The notes under the pieces are model-generated. The model searched no databases. It saw only the letters and a list, made by a program, of their open reading frames with translations, and had not been told where the DNA came from. The translations under genes and the position numbers were made by a program. Below are positions 16,344 to 24,522 of a stretch of DNA of 64,000 nt, in pieces. Source of the stretch: JBGCDD01 sp045105075 (GTDB lineage Bacteria > Pseudomonadota > Alphaproteobacteria > Rhodobacterales > Rhodobacteraceae). The stretch is from contig JBGCDD010000042.1 of the NCBI GenBank assembly GCA_045105075.1, positions 15,970 through 79,969 of the forward strand, written 5' to 3'. The stretch's first letter is position 1, and every line of letters begins with the position of its first letter.

Positions 16344-17387
16344 ATGTTCGAAGCTGTTGTGATGCTGTGTCTGAACCTGGCCGAGGGCCCTTGCAGAACA
16401 CATCTGATTCCGGGTTACGAGGCGGAAACTGCCCAGGGCTGCGCAAGGTTTCTGGCCCAGTCGCCGCCGGATCTGGCGCGATTTGCGCCGCTTTCTGCCA
16501 AGAGCGAGCCGCTGTGCCAACCGGTGGGCCAAACCCTGGATGTCGTCGAAGTTGCGCCGGGTGTGTTTGTGCATGTCGGGGCGGTCGAGGAACCGGATCG
16601 CACAAACCTTGGCGATGTATCGACCCTTGGTTTTGTGGTCGGCGCAGAAGCGGTTGCGCTGATTGACACGGGCAGTGCGGCGTGGATGGGAGAAGCGATT
16701 TGGCGCACGATCCGGGCGCAAACCGACCTGCCGATCAGCCATGTAGTGATCACCCACATGCACCCCGATCACGCCTTGGGAGGGTCGGTTCTGGCCGATG
16801 CGGGGGCGCAGATTGTGGGGCATGCGGGCCTTGATCGTGCACTGGCGGATCGGCGCGAAAACTATCTTGAAAGTCTGAACCGGTTGATTGGCCCCGGTGC
16901 GTTTCTGGGCACCAAAGTGGCCCCTGTGGACATCGCGGTGATTGACAGCCTGTTGATTGATCTGGGTGGGCGGACGCTGGATCTGCGGGCCTGGCCGCTG
17001 GCGCATACGGGCACGGATGTCACTGTTTTTGATCCCGAAACCGGCACTTTGTTTGCGGGCGATCTGGTGTTTCATCGCCATATCCCGGCGTTGGATGGCA
17101 AGCTGACGGGATGGCGCGCAGTGCTGAGTGAAATGCAGGGATTGGCAGTGTCGCGCGTGGTGCCGGGGCATGGCGGACCGGTGCTCGATTGGCCGGCCGG
17201 GGGTGCGGACATGCAGCGCTATCTTGGCACGCTGGAAACCGACACACGCGCGGCCATCGACGCCGGACTGCGGCTGGGCGCCGCGGTTGAGGTGATCGCC
17301 ACGTCCGAGGTCGACCAATGGGAGCTGTTTGAGGCGTTCAATGCGCGCAATGCCACCGTCGCGTTTACCGAGCTTGAGTGGGATTAA
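16344..17387 (+). CDS. Quinoprotein relay zinc metallohydrolase, SoxH-like (MBL fold)
   Basis: This 347-residue metallo-beta-lactamase-fold protein has zinc ligands in THMHPDH (H138, H140, D142, H143), H221, D240 and H276. About 60 N-terminal residues (LCLNLAEGPCRTHLIPGYE) precede the domain, as in the family named quinoprotein relay system zinc metallohydrolase. The first residues are hydrophobic enough for a short or atypical export signal, but this is not certain. SoxH-like enzymes are thought to hydrolyse a group from a carrier thiol. Its promoter is shared with the SoxYZ-like carrier, which supports a carrier-hydrolase pairing. The ATG at 16344 follows GAGGGGG. Confidence 0.85.
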   Translation: MFEAVVMLCLNLAEGPCRTHLIPGYEAETAQGCARFLAQSPPDLARFAPLSAKSEPLCQPVGQTLDVVEVAPGVFVHVGAVEEPDRTNLGDVSTLGFVVGAEAVALIDTGSAAWMGEAIWRTIRAQTDLPISHVVITHMHPDHALGGSVLADAGAQIVGHAGLDRALADRRENYLESLNRLIGPGAFLGTKVAPVDIAVIDSLLIDLGGRTLDLRAWPLAHTGTDVTVFDPETGTLFAGDLVFHRHIPALDGKLTGWRAVLSEMQGLAVSRVVPGHGGPVLDWPAGGADMQRYLGTLETDTRAAIDAGLRLGAAVEVIATSEVDQWELFEAFNARNATVAFTELEWD

Positions 17388-17477
17388 GGCGCTGCTCGGA
17401 CTTCCCGGGATAACTTCCCTTACCTGATGTGTTGAAATCCACGGATTCCGCCGATACCAGGTTTTGGCACAAACGCT

Positions 17478-18101
17478 CTAGCCCGGATCGCGTGCGACCG
17501 CCTGAAGGCTTTGCGCCAGGCTGAACAAACGGCGTTCCAACAGGGTCGGCGTCTCGCAAAGATAGGCGATATTGCGCTGGCGGTCGGTGAAAATCACCTG
17601 ATCCCAATCCAATTGTTCCTCCAGCGCATCGACGCGGTCAAAATCGGGTTTGGCTTTGTCCAAAGCGTTGTCCATTTCGGCGCGATTGGCGTCAATCTGC
17701 TCGGCCAGAGCGATCTGGCTGAGCGAGAATCGCCCGATGCCGTTGATGATTCGGGTGCGCCGCTTGGACAAGCGCTCAAACACCTGATGAAATACCAATC
17801 CCAACAGATGCGAATCGCCGTCGTATTTGGCCGCAAAGGCATCGATTCGCGGTTGAAGATCCCCAAGGTCGACACGGCGCAGCGCCAACAAACCAGCCAG
17901 TTCGGCAACATCCGCGCGGGTTGTGGCATCGTCTGGTTGGGCTGTGGTGTCGATCGGCAACGCCCACATCAGACCCACTGATAGCGATGCAACCTTGCGT
18001 TGAACACAAGGCCATGTGGGGTCAGCGAAATTGGCAGCGTTGGCGGGCAAACCGCAGCCAAGCATGGCCAAAGTCAGTACGATCGGTTTTGCGATGGGCA
18101 T
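17478..18101 (-). CDS. Secreted helical protein of unknown function
   Basis: This 207-residue protein has a signal peptide (MPIAKPIVLTLAMLGCGLPANA) and a mostly helical mature part. The N-terminal WPCVQRKV and the late YLCETPTLLERR supply the two mature cysteines, probably a disulfide. The start at 18101 is the one that gives the signal peptide. It stands alone, convergent with the metallohydrolase. I recognise similar proteins only as neighbours of PQQ dehydrogenases, and its role is unknown. Confidence 0.65.
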   Translation of the reverse strand: MPIAKPIVLTLAMLGCGLPANAANFADPTWPCVQRKVASLSVGLMWALPIDTTAQPDDATTRADVAELAGLLALRRVDLGDLQPRIDAFAAKYDGDSHLLGLVFHQVFERLSKRRTRIINGIGRFSLSQIALAEQIDANRAEMDNALDKAKPDFDRVDALEEQLDWDQVIFTDRQRNIAYLCETPTLLERRLFSLAQSLQAVARDPG

Positions 18102-18116
18102 CTGGTCTCTCCCTTT

Positions 18117-18141
18117 GTACGCGGGAATTCCAGACGCGTAC
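18117..18141. promoter_or_regulatory. GTACGCG-n11-CGCGTAC inverted repeat
   Basis: Perfect 7-base arms flank an 11-base spacer that itself contains the palindrome GGAATTCC. It lies 16 bases upstream of the minus-strand secreted protein and 148 bases upstream of frmA. The symmetry and the location between divergent genes suggest an operator. The bound protein is unknown; the LuxR-type regulator at 10158 is one candidate. Confidence 0.4.
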
Positions 18142-18144
18142 GAT

Positions 18145-18237
18145 CCGAGTATGAGCCAGGAACGTCGCGCTGTCCAACCCGGCCAATACCCACCATTGTC
18201 GCAATTGTTTTGCACGCTGGGCGGGTTTCATACTCGG
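18145..18237. promoter_or_regulatory. Widely spaced 10-base inverted repeat CCGAGTATGA / TCATACTCGG
   Basis: CCGAGTATGA (18145-18154) and its exact complement TCATACTCGG (18228-18237) lie 73 bases apart in the divergent promoter region of frmA. Each may be one site for a regulator acting in opposite directions, or the two may pair in a long hairpin. A 10-base perfect match at this distance is unlikely by chance. Confidence 0.4.
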
Positions 18238-18288
18238 GTTGAACACGGTCGTATACTGCGTGCCGTGACGTTTGGGGAGTGAGGCTGC

Positions 18289-19401
18289 ATGAGAACGCGC
18301 GCTGCCGTGGCTGTTGCTGCGGGTCAACCGTTGGAGATCATGGACGTGAACCTGGATGGCCCTCGGGCCGGCGAGGTTTTGGTCGAAATCAAGGCCACTG
18401 GCCTGTGCCACACCGATGAATTCACCCGGTCAGGCGACGATCCGGAAGGCATCTTTCCGGCGATCCTGGGCCATGAAGGCGCCGGCGTGGTGATCGAGAT
18501 CGGCGAGGGTGTTACCAGCCTTGAGGTCGGCGATCATGTCATTCCGCTTTACACGCCCGAGTGTCGCGAATGCGAATACTGCCTGAACCCGAAAACCAAC
18601 CTGTGCCAAAAGGTGCGCGCCACGCAGGGCGCCGGTCTGTTGCCGGATGGGTCTACCCGGTTTTCGATGTTGGACGGCACGCCGATCCATCACTACATGG
18701 GCTGCTCGACCTTCGCCAACCACACAGTTGTGCCCGAAATCGCGCTGGCCAAAGTGCGCAAGGACGCGCCGTTTGACAAAATCTGTTACATCGGCTGCGG
18801 CGTCACCACAGGCATCGGCGCGGTGATCAACACTGCCAAGGTCGAGATCGGCAGCCGCGGGGTTGTGTTTGGTCTCGGCGGCATCGGATTGAACGTGATC
18901 CAGGGGTTGCGGTTGGCCGGCGCTGACCAAATCGTCGGTGTCGATCTGAACGACAGCAAAGAAGACATGGGTCGTCATTTCGGGATGACTGACTTCGTCA
19001 ATCCATCCAAGGTCGACGGTGATCTGGTGGCGCATCTGGTCGAACTGACCAAGGGCGGGGCGGATTATACCTTTGATGCCACCGGCAATGTCAGCGTAAT
19101 GCGCACGGCGCTGGAATGCGCGCACAAAGGCTGGGGTGAAAGCATCATCATCGGTGTGGCGCCGGCGGGGGCCGAAATTTCGACACGCCCCTTCCAGCTG
19201 GTGACCGGTCGGACCTGGCGTGGCACGGCGTTTGGCGGGGCCAAGGGGCGCACGGATGTGCCCAAAATCGTCGATTGGTACATGGACGGCAAGATTGAGA
19301 TCGACCCGATGATCACCCACAAATTGACGTTGGATCAGATCAACGAAGGCTTTGAGCTGATGCACAAAGGCGAGTCGATCCGCGCCGTGGTGGAGTATTG
19401 A
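18289..19401 (+). CDS. frmA: S-(hydroxymethyl)glutathione dehydrogenase (class III alcohol dehydrogenase)
   Basis: This 370-residue zinc alcohol dehydrogenase oxidises S-hydroxymethylglutathione, formed from formaldehyde and glutathione, to S-formylglutathione with NAD. Catalytic zinc ligands C40 and H62 (GHEGAG) and structural zinc ligands C92, C95, C98 and C106 are all present. The Rossmann motif GLGGIGLNVIQG and the class III segments HHYMGCSTFA and TWRGTAFGGAKGR are intact. It is followed seven bases later by the S-formylglutathione hydrolase gene. It forms the cytoplasmic formaldehyde-oxidation branch for methanol oxidised by XoxF. Promoter palindromes lie upstream. Confidence 0.96.
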   Translation: MRTRAAVAVAAGQPLEIMDVNLDGPRAGEVLVEIKATGLCHTDEFTRSGDDPEGIFPAILGHEGAGVVIEIGEGVTSLEVGDHVIPLYTPECRECEYCLNPKTNLCQKVRATQGAGLLPDGSTRFSMLDGTPIHHYMGCSTFANHTVVPEIALAKVRKDAPFDKICYIGCGVTTGIGAVINTAKVEIGSRGVVFGLGGIGLNVIQGLRLAGADQIVGVDLNDSKEDMGRHFGMTDFVNPSKVDGDLVAHLVELTKGGADYTFDATGNVSVMRTALECAHKGWGESIIIGVAPAGAEISTRPFQLVTGRTWRGTAFGGAKGRTDVPKIVDWYMDGKIEIDPMITHKLTLDQINEGFELMHKGESIRAVVEY

Positions 19402-19408
19402 TGGTGCC

Positions 19409-20233
19409 ATGCAGCTGATCTCGGACAATCGCAGTTTTGGTGGCGCGCAGCAGGTCTTTTCGCACCCCTCGCAATCCTGCGGGTGCGATATGACCTTTGC
19501 GGTTTACCTGCCGCCCCAGGCCGAACATGGCCCGGTGCCAGTGCTGTGGTATCTGTCGGGGCTGACCTGCACCCACGAAAACGCCATGTCCAAGGGCGGT
19601 TTTCAAGAGCACGCGGCCAAGCATGGGCTGGCGCTGATCTTTCCGGACACCTCGCCGCGCGGAACCGGGGTCAGCGATGATGACGCCTATGATCTGGGGC
19701 AGGGCGCGGGGTTCTATGTGAATGCCACGCGCAACCCGTGGAAGCCCAATTTTCAGATGTACGACTATGTCGTCAGCGAATTGCGTGCCATCGTGCAGGA
19801 TAATTTCCCGGTGCAGGACCGCCACGGCATCACTGGCCATTCTATGGGCGGGCACGGTGCGCTGACCATTGCGGTGCGCAATGCGGATCTGTTCACCTCG
19901 CTGTCGGCCTTTGCGCCCATCGCGCACCCCACACAATCGGATTGGGGCCGCAAACAACTCAGCGCCTATCTTGGCGATGACGAAGCCGCCTGGGCCGAAC
20001 ATGACGCCACTTTGTTGCTGGGGGAATTTGGCTGGAAGGGCGATTTGCTGGTTGATCAGGGCGCGGACGATCAGTTTCTCGATCTGCTCAAACCCGAAGC
20101 GCTGGCCGATATCATGGCGCGCCGCCGTCAACCCGGACAGGTGCGTCTGCAGCAGGGCTATGACCATTCGTATTTCTTCGTAAACAGCTTTGCGCGCGAC
20201 CATGTGGAATGGCACGCCGAGCGGCTGAATTGA
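19409..20233 (+). CDS. fghA: S-formylglutathione hydrolase
   Basis: This 274-residue esterase-D-type alpha/beta hydrolase cleaves S-formylglutathione to formate and glutathione. The nucleophile is S145 in GHSMGGHG; the acid is probably the Asp in GADDQFLD, and the base the His in YDHSYFF near the C-terminus. The family-conserved YLSGLTCTHEN and oxyanion-loop region are intact. It is in the same operon as frmA and followed by a cytochrome c. Confidence 0.95.
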   Translation: MQLISDNRSFGGAQQVFSHPSQSCGCDMTFAVYLPPQAEHGPVPVLWYLSGLTCTHENAMSKGGFQEHAAKHGLALIFPDTSPRGTGVSDDDAYDLGQGAGFYVNATRNPWKPNFQMYDYVVSELRAIVQDNFPVQDRHGITGHSMGGHGALTIAVRNADLFTSLSAFAPIAHPTQSDWGRKQLSAYLGDDEAAWAEHDATLLLGEFGWKGDLLVDQGADDQFLDLLKPEALADIMARRRQPGQVRLQQGYDHSYFFVNSFARDHVEWHAERLN

Positions 20234-20255
20234 GATGACACAAGGACCAAAGCAA

Positions 20256-20657
20256 ATGACGTTGAGACTGCTTGCCACTGCCTGTCTGATTGCGCTGCCG
20301 ATAGGTGCGTTTGCCGAAAGCCACATCACCGGCGATGCAGCGGCGGGTGAAAAGGTGTTTCGCAAGTGCAAAGCCTGCCATGCGGTTGGCGAAGGGGCTG
20401 AAAACAAGGTCGGGCCGGTGCTGAACGGTGTGGTCGATCGTGCGGTGGCTGCGGGCGAAGGCTTCAAATATTCCAAAGTGCTGATAGCCTTGGGAGAAGG
20501 CGGTACGACCTGGACACCCGAAGATCTCGACGCCTTTTTGAAAAAACCACGCGATTACGCCAAAGGCACCAAGATGTCCTTTGCCGGGCTGCGCAAAGAC
20601 GCGGACCGCGCCAATATCATCGCCTATCTCGCGACCTTTGCAGACGGGGGCGCGTGA
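20256..20657 (+). CDS. Class I c-type cytochrome (cytochrome c2-like)
   Basis: This 133-residue periplasmic cytochrome has a signal peptide (to about residue 20, GAFA). The haem site is C38-x2-C41-H42, with M107 (KMSFAG) as the sixth ligand. The layout is that of cytochrome c2/c550, which accept electrons from dehydrogenase cytochromes and pass them to the oxidase. The ATG at 20256 has AAGGA about nine bases upstream; an ATG at 20235 would spoil the signal peptide. Its place between fghA and xoxF suggests a role in the methanol electron chain. Confidence 0.9.
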   Translation: MTLRLLATACLIALPIGAFAESHITGDAAAGEKVFRKCKACHAVGEGAENKVGPVLNGVVDRAVAAGEGFKYSKVLIALGEGGTTWTPEDLDAFLKKPRDYAKGTKMSFAGLRKDADRANIIAYLATFADGGA

Positions 20658-20781
20658 CAGAAGAATTTCTGCCCAACTTCGATGAGGACGAAGCGGCAGG
20701 ATGACGTGATATCTGACCCTGAAAGCCGGGCGGATGTCGACCAGACGCGGCACTTATGCCGCACAACCGGGAGGAACTTTG

Positions 20782-22584
20782 ATGAAAAAGCTACTGCTTT
20801 TGACGTCCGGGATTGCCCTTTGCGCCGCTACAGCGGGTTTTGCAAATGACGATCTGATGAAACAGATGGAGGATTCCAATCAGTGGGCCATCCAAACGGG
20901 CGATTACAAAAACCAACGCTACTCTGAACTGAGCGACATCAACGCCGACAATGTTGGCGATCTGCAAGTGGCATGGACCTTCTCGACCGGCGTTCTGCGC
21001 GGGCACGAGGGTTCGCCGCTGGTGATCGGCGACATGATGTATGTGCACACGCCGTTTCCAAATATCGTCTACGCGCTTGATCTGGCCAATGAAGGCAAGA
21101 TCGTCTGGAAGTACGAACCCAAGCAAGACCCGGACGTCATTCCGGTGATGTGCTGTGACACGGTGAACCGCGGTGTTGCCTATGGCAACGGCAAGATCTT
21201 CTTGCATCAGGCGGACACTAAAATTGTCGCGCTGGACGCGATGTCGGGCGATATTGTCTGGACCGCACAGAACGGCGACGCCTCGGTTGGTGAGACCAAC
21301 ACAGCCACTGTGCTGCCGGTCAAAGACAAGATTATTGTCGGCATTTCGGGCGGTGAATTCGGTGTGCGCGGCCATGTGACCGCCTACAACATGGATACAG
21401 GCGAGCAGGAATGGCGTGCCTATTCCATGGGTCCTGACAGCGACATTCTGATTGATCCGGTCAATACCACACATCTGGGCACGCCGGTTGGCGAAAACTC
21501 GGGCACCAACACCTGGGAAGGTGATCAGTGGATGATCGGTGGTGGCACCACGTGGGGTTGGTATTCGGCCGATATGGACGAAAACCTGTTCTACTACGGG
21601 ACCGGCAACCCATCCACCTGGAACCCGGCGCAGCGCCCTGGTGACAACCGCTGGTCGATGACCGTTATGGCGCGCGACATCGACACCGGTGTGGCCAAAT
21701 GGTTCTATCAGATGACCCCGCATGACGAGTGGGATTATGACGGCATCAACGAAATGATCCTGTCAGAGCAGGAGATTGATGGCGTCGAGCGTAAGCTGCT
21801 GACCCACTTTGACCGTAACGGTCTGGGTTATACGATGGACCGCGTGTCTGGCGAGCTTCTGGTCGCTGAAAAGTTCGACCCGGTTGTGAACTGGACCTCG
21901 GGCGTGGACATGGACAAAAACTCGCCCACTTACGGGCGTCCTGCGGTTGTCGCTCAGTACTCGACCGAGCAGAACGGCGAAGACGTCAACTCGACCGGGA
22001 TCTGTCCTGCGGCTCTGGGCACCAAAGACCAGCAGCCAGCGGCCTATTCGCCCAAAACCGAGCTGATGTATGTGCCGACAAACCACGTCTGCATGGACTA
22101 CGAGCCGTTCCGCGTGTCCTACACCGCTGGTCAGCCTTACGTGGGTGCGACACTGGCGATGTACCCGGCCCCTGGCAGCCACGGCGGCATGGGCAATTTC
22201 ATCGCTTGGGACAACATCAAGGGTGAGATCAAATGGTCCATCCCCGAGCAGTTCTCGGTGTGGTCCGGCGCGCTGGCAACAGCGGGCGACATCGTGTTGT
22301 ACGGCACGCTCGAGGGTCATCTGAAGGCGGTCAATGCCAAGACGGGGGAAGAGCTTTATAAGTTCAAAACGCCGTCCGGCATCATCGGCAACGTGATGAC
22401 TTACAAGCATGCTGGCAAACAGTACATCGGCATCCTGTCGGGTGTTGGCGGCTGGGCTGGGATTGGCCTTGCGGCTGGTCTGACGAACCCCAATGACGGT
22501 TTGGGTGCTGTGGGTGGCTATGCCGCGCTCAGCGACTATACCGCACTTGGGGGTCAGCTGACTGTGTTCGCCATTCCGGACTGA
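20782..22584 (+). CDS. xoxF: Lanthanide-dependent methanol dehydrogenase XoxF
   Basis: This 600-residue PQQ quinoprotein oxidises methanol in the periplasm. It has a signal peptide (KKLLLLTSGIALCAATAGFA), the vicinal disulfide C124-C125 that packs on PQQ, and tryptophan-docking propeller repeats. Residues WDYDG give catalytic D318 and the extra D320 that ligates lanthanide; calcium-dependent MxaF has Ala there. The order xoxF-xoxG-xoxJ and the absence of mxaI point to the XoxF5 type. GAGGAA precedes the ATG; upstream in-frame ATG at 20734 is not needed. Confidence 0.96.
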   Translation: MKKLLLLTSGIALCAATAGFANDDLMKQMEDSNQWAIQTGDYKNQRYSELSDINADNVGDLQVAWTFSTGVLRGHEGSPLVIGDMMYVHTPFPNIVYALDLANEGKIVWKYEPKQDPDVIPVMCCDTVNRGVAYGNGKIFLHQADTKIVALDAMSGDIVWTAQNGDASVGETNTATVLPVKDKIIVGISGGEFGVRGHVTAYNMDTGEQEWRAYSMGPDSDILIDPVNTTHLGTPVGENSGTNTWEGDQWMIGGGTTWGWYSADMDENLFYYGTGNPSTWNPAQRPGDNRWSMTVMARDIDTGVAKWFYQMTPHDEWDYDGINEMILSEQEIDGVERKLLTHFDRNGLGYTMDRVSGELLVAEKFDPVVNWTSGVDMDKNSPTYGRPAVVAQYSTEQNGEDVNSTGICPAALGTKDQQPAAYSPKTELMYVPTNHVCMDYEPFRVSYTAGQPYVGATLAMYPAPGSHGGMGNFIAWDNIKGEIKWSIPEQFSVWSGALATAGDIVLYGTLEGHLKAVNAKTGEELYKFKTPSGIIGNVMTYKHAGKQYIGILSGVGGWAGIGLAAGLTNPNDGLGAVGGYAALSDYTALGGQLTVFAIPD

Positions 22585-22665
22585 TCGGTGAACGACAAAC
22601 CAAGACTGTGATGACTGGCGCGGCTTTCGGGTCGCGCCGGTTACCCCTCTGAACAGGTGAGTTTC

Positions 22666-23160
22666 ATGATTCCGAAAAGATTTCTTGTGGCCCTGTGCCT
22701 TGCCGGTGCACTGCCGCTGGCCGCAACAGCCCAGGACAACATCGCCGTCGCCTATTCCGAAGACGGCAGATATTTCACCGACGACGACGTCCCCACATTC
22801 AACGTGGGCGAAGACGGCGTGGTTGATTGGCTGACATTTTCGGGCTTTCGTCGCTATCACAGCGAATGCCATGTGTGTCACGGCCCCGACGGCGAAGGCT
22901 CGACCTATGCGCCTGCCATCAAGAATTCCGCCATTGATATGGACTACTATGACTTTCTCGACGTGGTCACCAATGGGCGCAAGAACGGCAACTCGGTGAT
23001 GCCTGGATTTGGCGAAAACCGCAATGTGATGTGCTATCTTGATGATATCTATGTCTATCTCAAGGCGCGGGGCACCGACACTGTTGCGCGGGGCCGCCCG
23101 GCCAAGAAAGAAGGCAAATCCGCCGTCATTCGCGAGGACGAAGATGCCTGCATGGGCTAA
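22666..23160 (+). CDS. xoxG: Cytochrome c XoxG (XoxF electron acceptor)
   Basis: This 164-residue periplasmic cytochrome has a signal peptide (to about residue 22), haem site C68-x2-C71-H72 and probable Met ligand M112 (VMPGFG). Two further cysteines (C123 and C162) may form a disulfide. It sits directly after xoxF and before xoxJ, the standard order. The ATG at 22666 is preferred over the GTG at 22657. It overlaps xoxJ by 17 bases. Confidence 0.92.
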   Translation: MIPKRFLVALCLAGALPLAATAQDNIAVAYSEDGRYFTDDDVPTFNVGEDGVVDWLTFSGFRRYHSECHVCHGPDGEGSTYAPAIKNSAIDMDYYDFLDVVTNGRKNGNSVMPGFGENRNVMCYLDDIYVYLKARGTDTVARGRPAKKEGKSAVIREDEDACMG

Positions 23161-23974
23161 TATCACTGCGGCTCTGGCGTTCACTTTTGGGGTCAGTGCC
23201 GCGATGGCGCAGACCTCTGATCTGGTGTCCTCCAACGCGCTGCGGGTCTGCGCGGATCCGGCCAACTATCCGATGTCATCAAAGGAACAGCCGGGTTTTG
23301 AGAACAAGCTGGCCGATCTGGTCGCGGCCAAGCTCGAGCTGCCGGTGCAATACACCTGGTACCCAATGGCCACCGGCTTCATTCGCAACACGCTGAACGC
23401 CAAGCAATGCGATGTTGTGATCGGCTATGCGCAGGGCCACGAGCTGGTGCTCAACACCAACCATTACCTCACCTCGGTCTACACGCTGATCGTGGCGCGT
23501 GACGGGGACCTTGCGGGTGTCGAAACCCTGTCGGATCCTGCGATCAAGGGCCGTCGCATTGGCATCATCGCGGGCACCCCGCCTTCGGCGCATCTGGCGC
23601 GCAATGGGCTGATCGCGCGGGCCAAGGCCTATAATCTTGTGGTGGATCGACGCCACGAAAGTCCGGTGATCGACATGCTCACCGATCTGGAATCCGGCGA
23701 CATTGATGCGGCAATTGTCTGGGGTCCGCTTGCCGGTCCGTTGGTCAAATCCGATCATCCCGGGTTGAAAGTGGTGCCGTTGATCAAAGAAACGCTGCCG
23801 CCGCGCCTGTTCTACCGCATCACCATGGGGGTGCGCCAAGGCGAAAAGGTCTGGCAACGCAAGCTGAACTCGCTGATCCGGCGCAACAAGGACGAGATCA
23901 ACGCGCTGTTGGCCGATGCAGGCGTGCCGCTGATTTCGGATTTGGGCACCGAAGTTTTGGACATCTCGCAATGA
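23144..23974 (+). CDS. xoxJ: XoxJ-type periplasmic binding protein
   Basis: This 276-residue protein is a periplasmic-binding-protein-3-like domain with a signal peptide ending at SAAMAQT. The ALRVCADPANYPMS opening and the CDVVIGY and DLESGDIDAAIVWGPLAG segments are typical of the quinoprotein-associated binding proteins (MxaJ/XoxJ). XoxJ is thought to bind apo-XoxF and help its activation, rather than serve a transporter. The start is the ATG at 23144, within the end of xoxG and preceded by GAGG. It overlaps the next gene by ATGA. Confidence 0.92.
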   Translation: MPAWANITAALAFTFGVSAAMAQTSDLVSSNALRVCADPANYPMSSKEQPGFENKLADLVAAKLELPVQYTWYPMATGFIRNTLNAKQCDVVIGYAQGHELVLNTNHYLTSVYTLIVARDGDLAGVETLSDPAIKGRRIGIIAGTPPSAHLARNGLIARAKAYNLVVDRRHESPVIDMLTDLESGDIDAAIVWGPLAGPLVKSDHPGLKVVPLIKETLPPRLFYRITMGVRQGEKVWQRKLNSLIRRNKDEINALLADAGVPLISDLGTEVLDISQ

Positions 23975-24519
23975 CACGCGCGCTGGCGGTTGCGATCATG
24001 CTTCCGCTGGCAGCATTTGCCCAAACCATCGAAGAACCCGCCGATTACCGTATCGATCATTACCGTGGCCCGGTTCCCGGTGCGCTGAGCGGCGGCACGG
24101 TGATTGGCCCCGAAGAGGCCTTTGATTTGTGGAAAAGCGGAACTGCGGGTTTTGTCGACGTGCTGCCGCAAGCGCCCAAACCAGCCAACCTGCCCAAGGG
24201 CACGATCTGGCGTGACAAGCCGCGCAACAGCATTCCCGGTGCGATCTGGTTGCCCAATGTGGGCTACGGCGCGATTGCGGATGTCACAGCTGATTACTTT
24301 CGCGCAGGGCTGAAGGCCGCGACAAACGGTGATACGGCGCATCCGCTGGTGGTTTTTTGCCTGGAAGATTGCTGGATGAGCTGGAACGCTGGCAAACGCG
24401 CCATCGAATGGGGATATTCGAACGTGTTTTGGCTGCCCGAGGGCACCGACGGCTGGCAATTGTGGGACTACCCGCTGGAACGGGTGGCCCCAATGCCGGG
24501 CCAGCCGCAAGCCAAATAG
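23971..24519 (+). CDS. PQQ-dependent catabolism-associated Cys-Trp motif protein (rhodanese-like)
   Basis: This 182-residue secreted protein has a signal peptide (to about residue 17, AFAQ) and a rhodanese-like fold. The hallmark is C130-LED-C134-W followed by MSWNAGKRA, the region that replaces the rhodanese active-site loop; C130 lines up with the catalytic cysteine. The spacing here is Cys-x3-Cys-Trp, although the family is named for a CXXCW motif. The two cysteines may form a redox or persulfide site. It is coupled to xoxJ by ATGA and is the last gene of the xoxF operon. Confidence 0.88.
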   Translation: MTRALAVAIMLPLAAFAQTIEEPADYRIDHYRGPVPGALSGGTVIGPEEAFDLWKSGTAGFVDVLPQAPKPANLPKGTIWRDKPRNSIPGAIWLPNVGYGAIADVTADYFRAGLKAATNGDTAHPLVVFCLEDCWMSWNAGKRAIEWGYSNVFWLPEGTDGWQLWDYPLERVAPMPGQPQAK

Positions 24520-24522
24520 ACC

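Noticed and set aside
20782..22584. MxaF, the calcium-dependent methanol dehydrogenase
   Set aside because: The residue two after the catalytic Asp is Asp (D320), not Ala, and no mxaI follows; this is XoxF.
21763..23265. 500-codon open frame on the minus strand across xoxF and xoxG
   Set aside because: It lies opposite strongly supported genes, its sequence has no domain and is rich in His, Arg and Gln as antisense of GC-rich code usually is.
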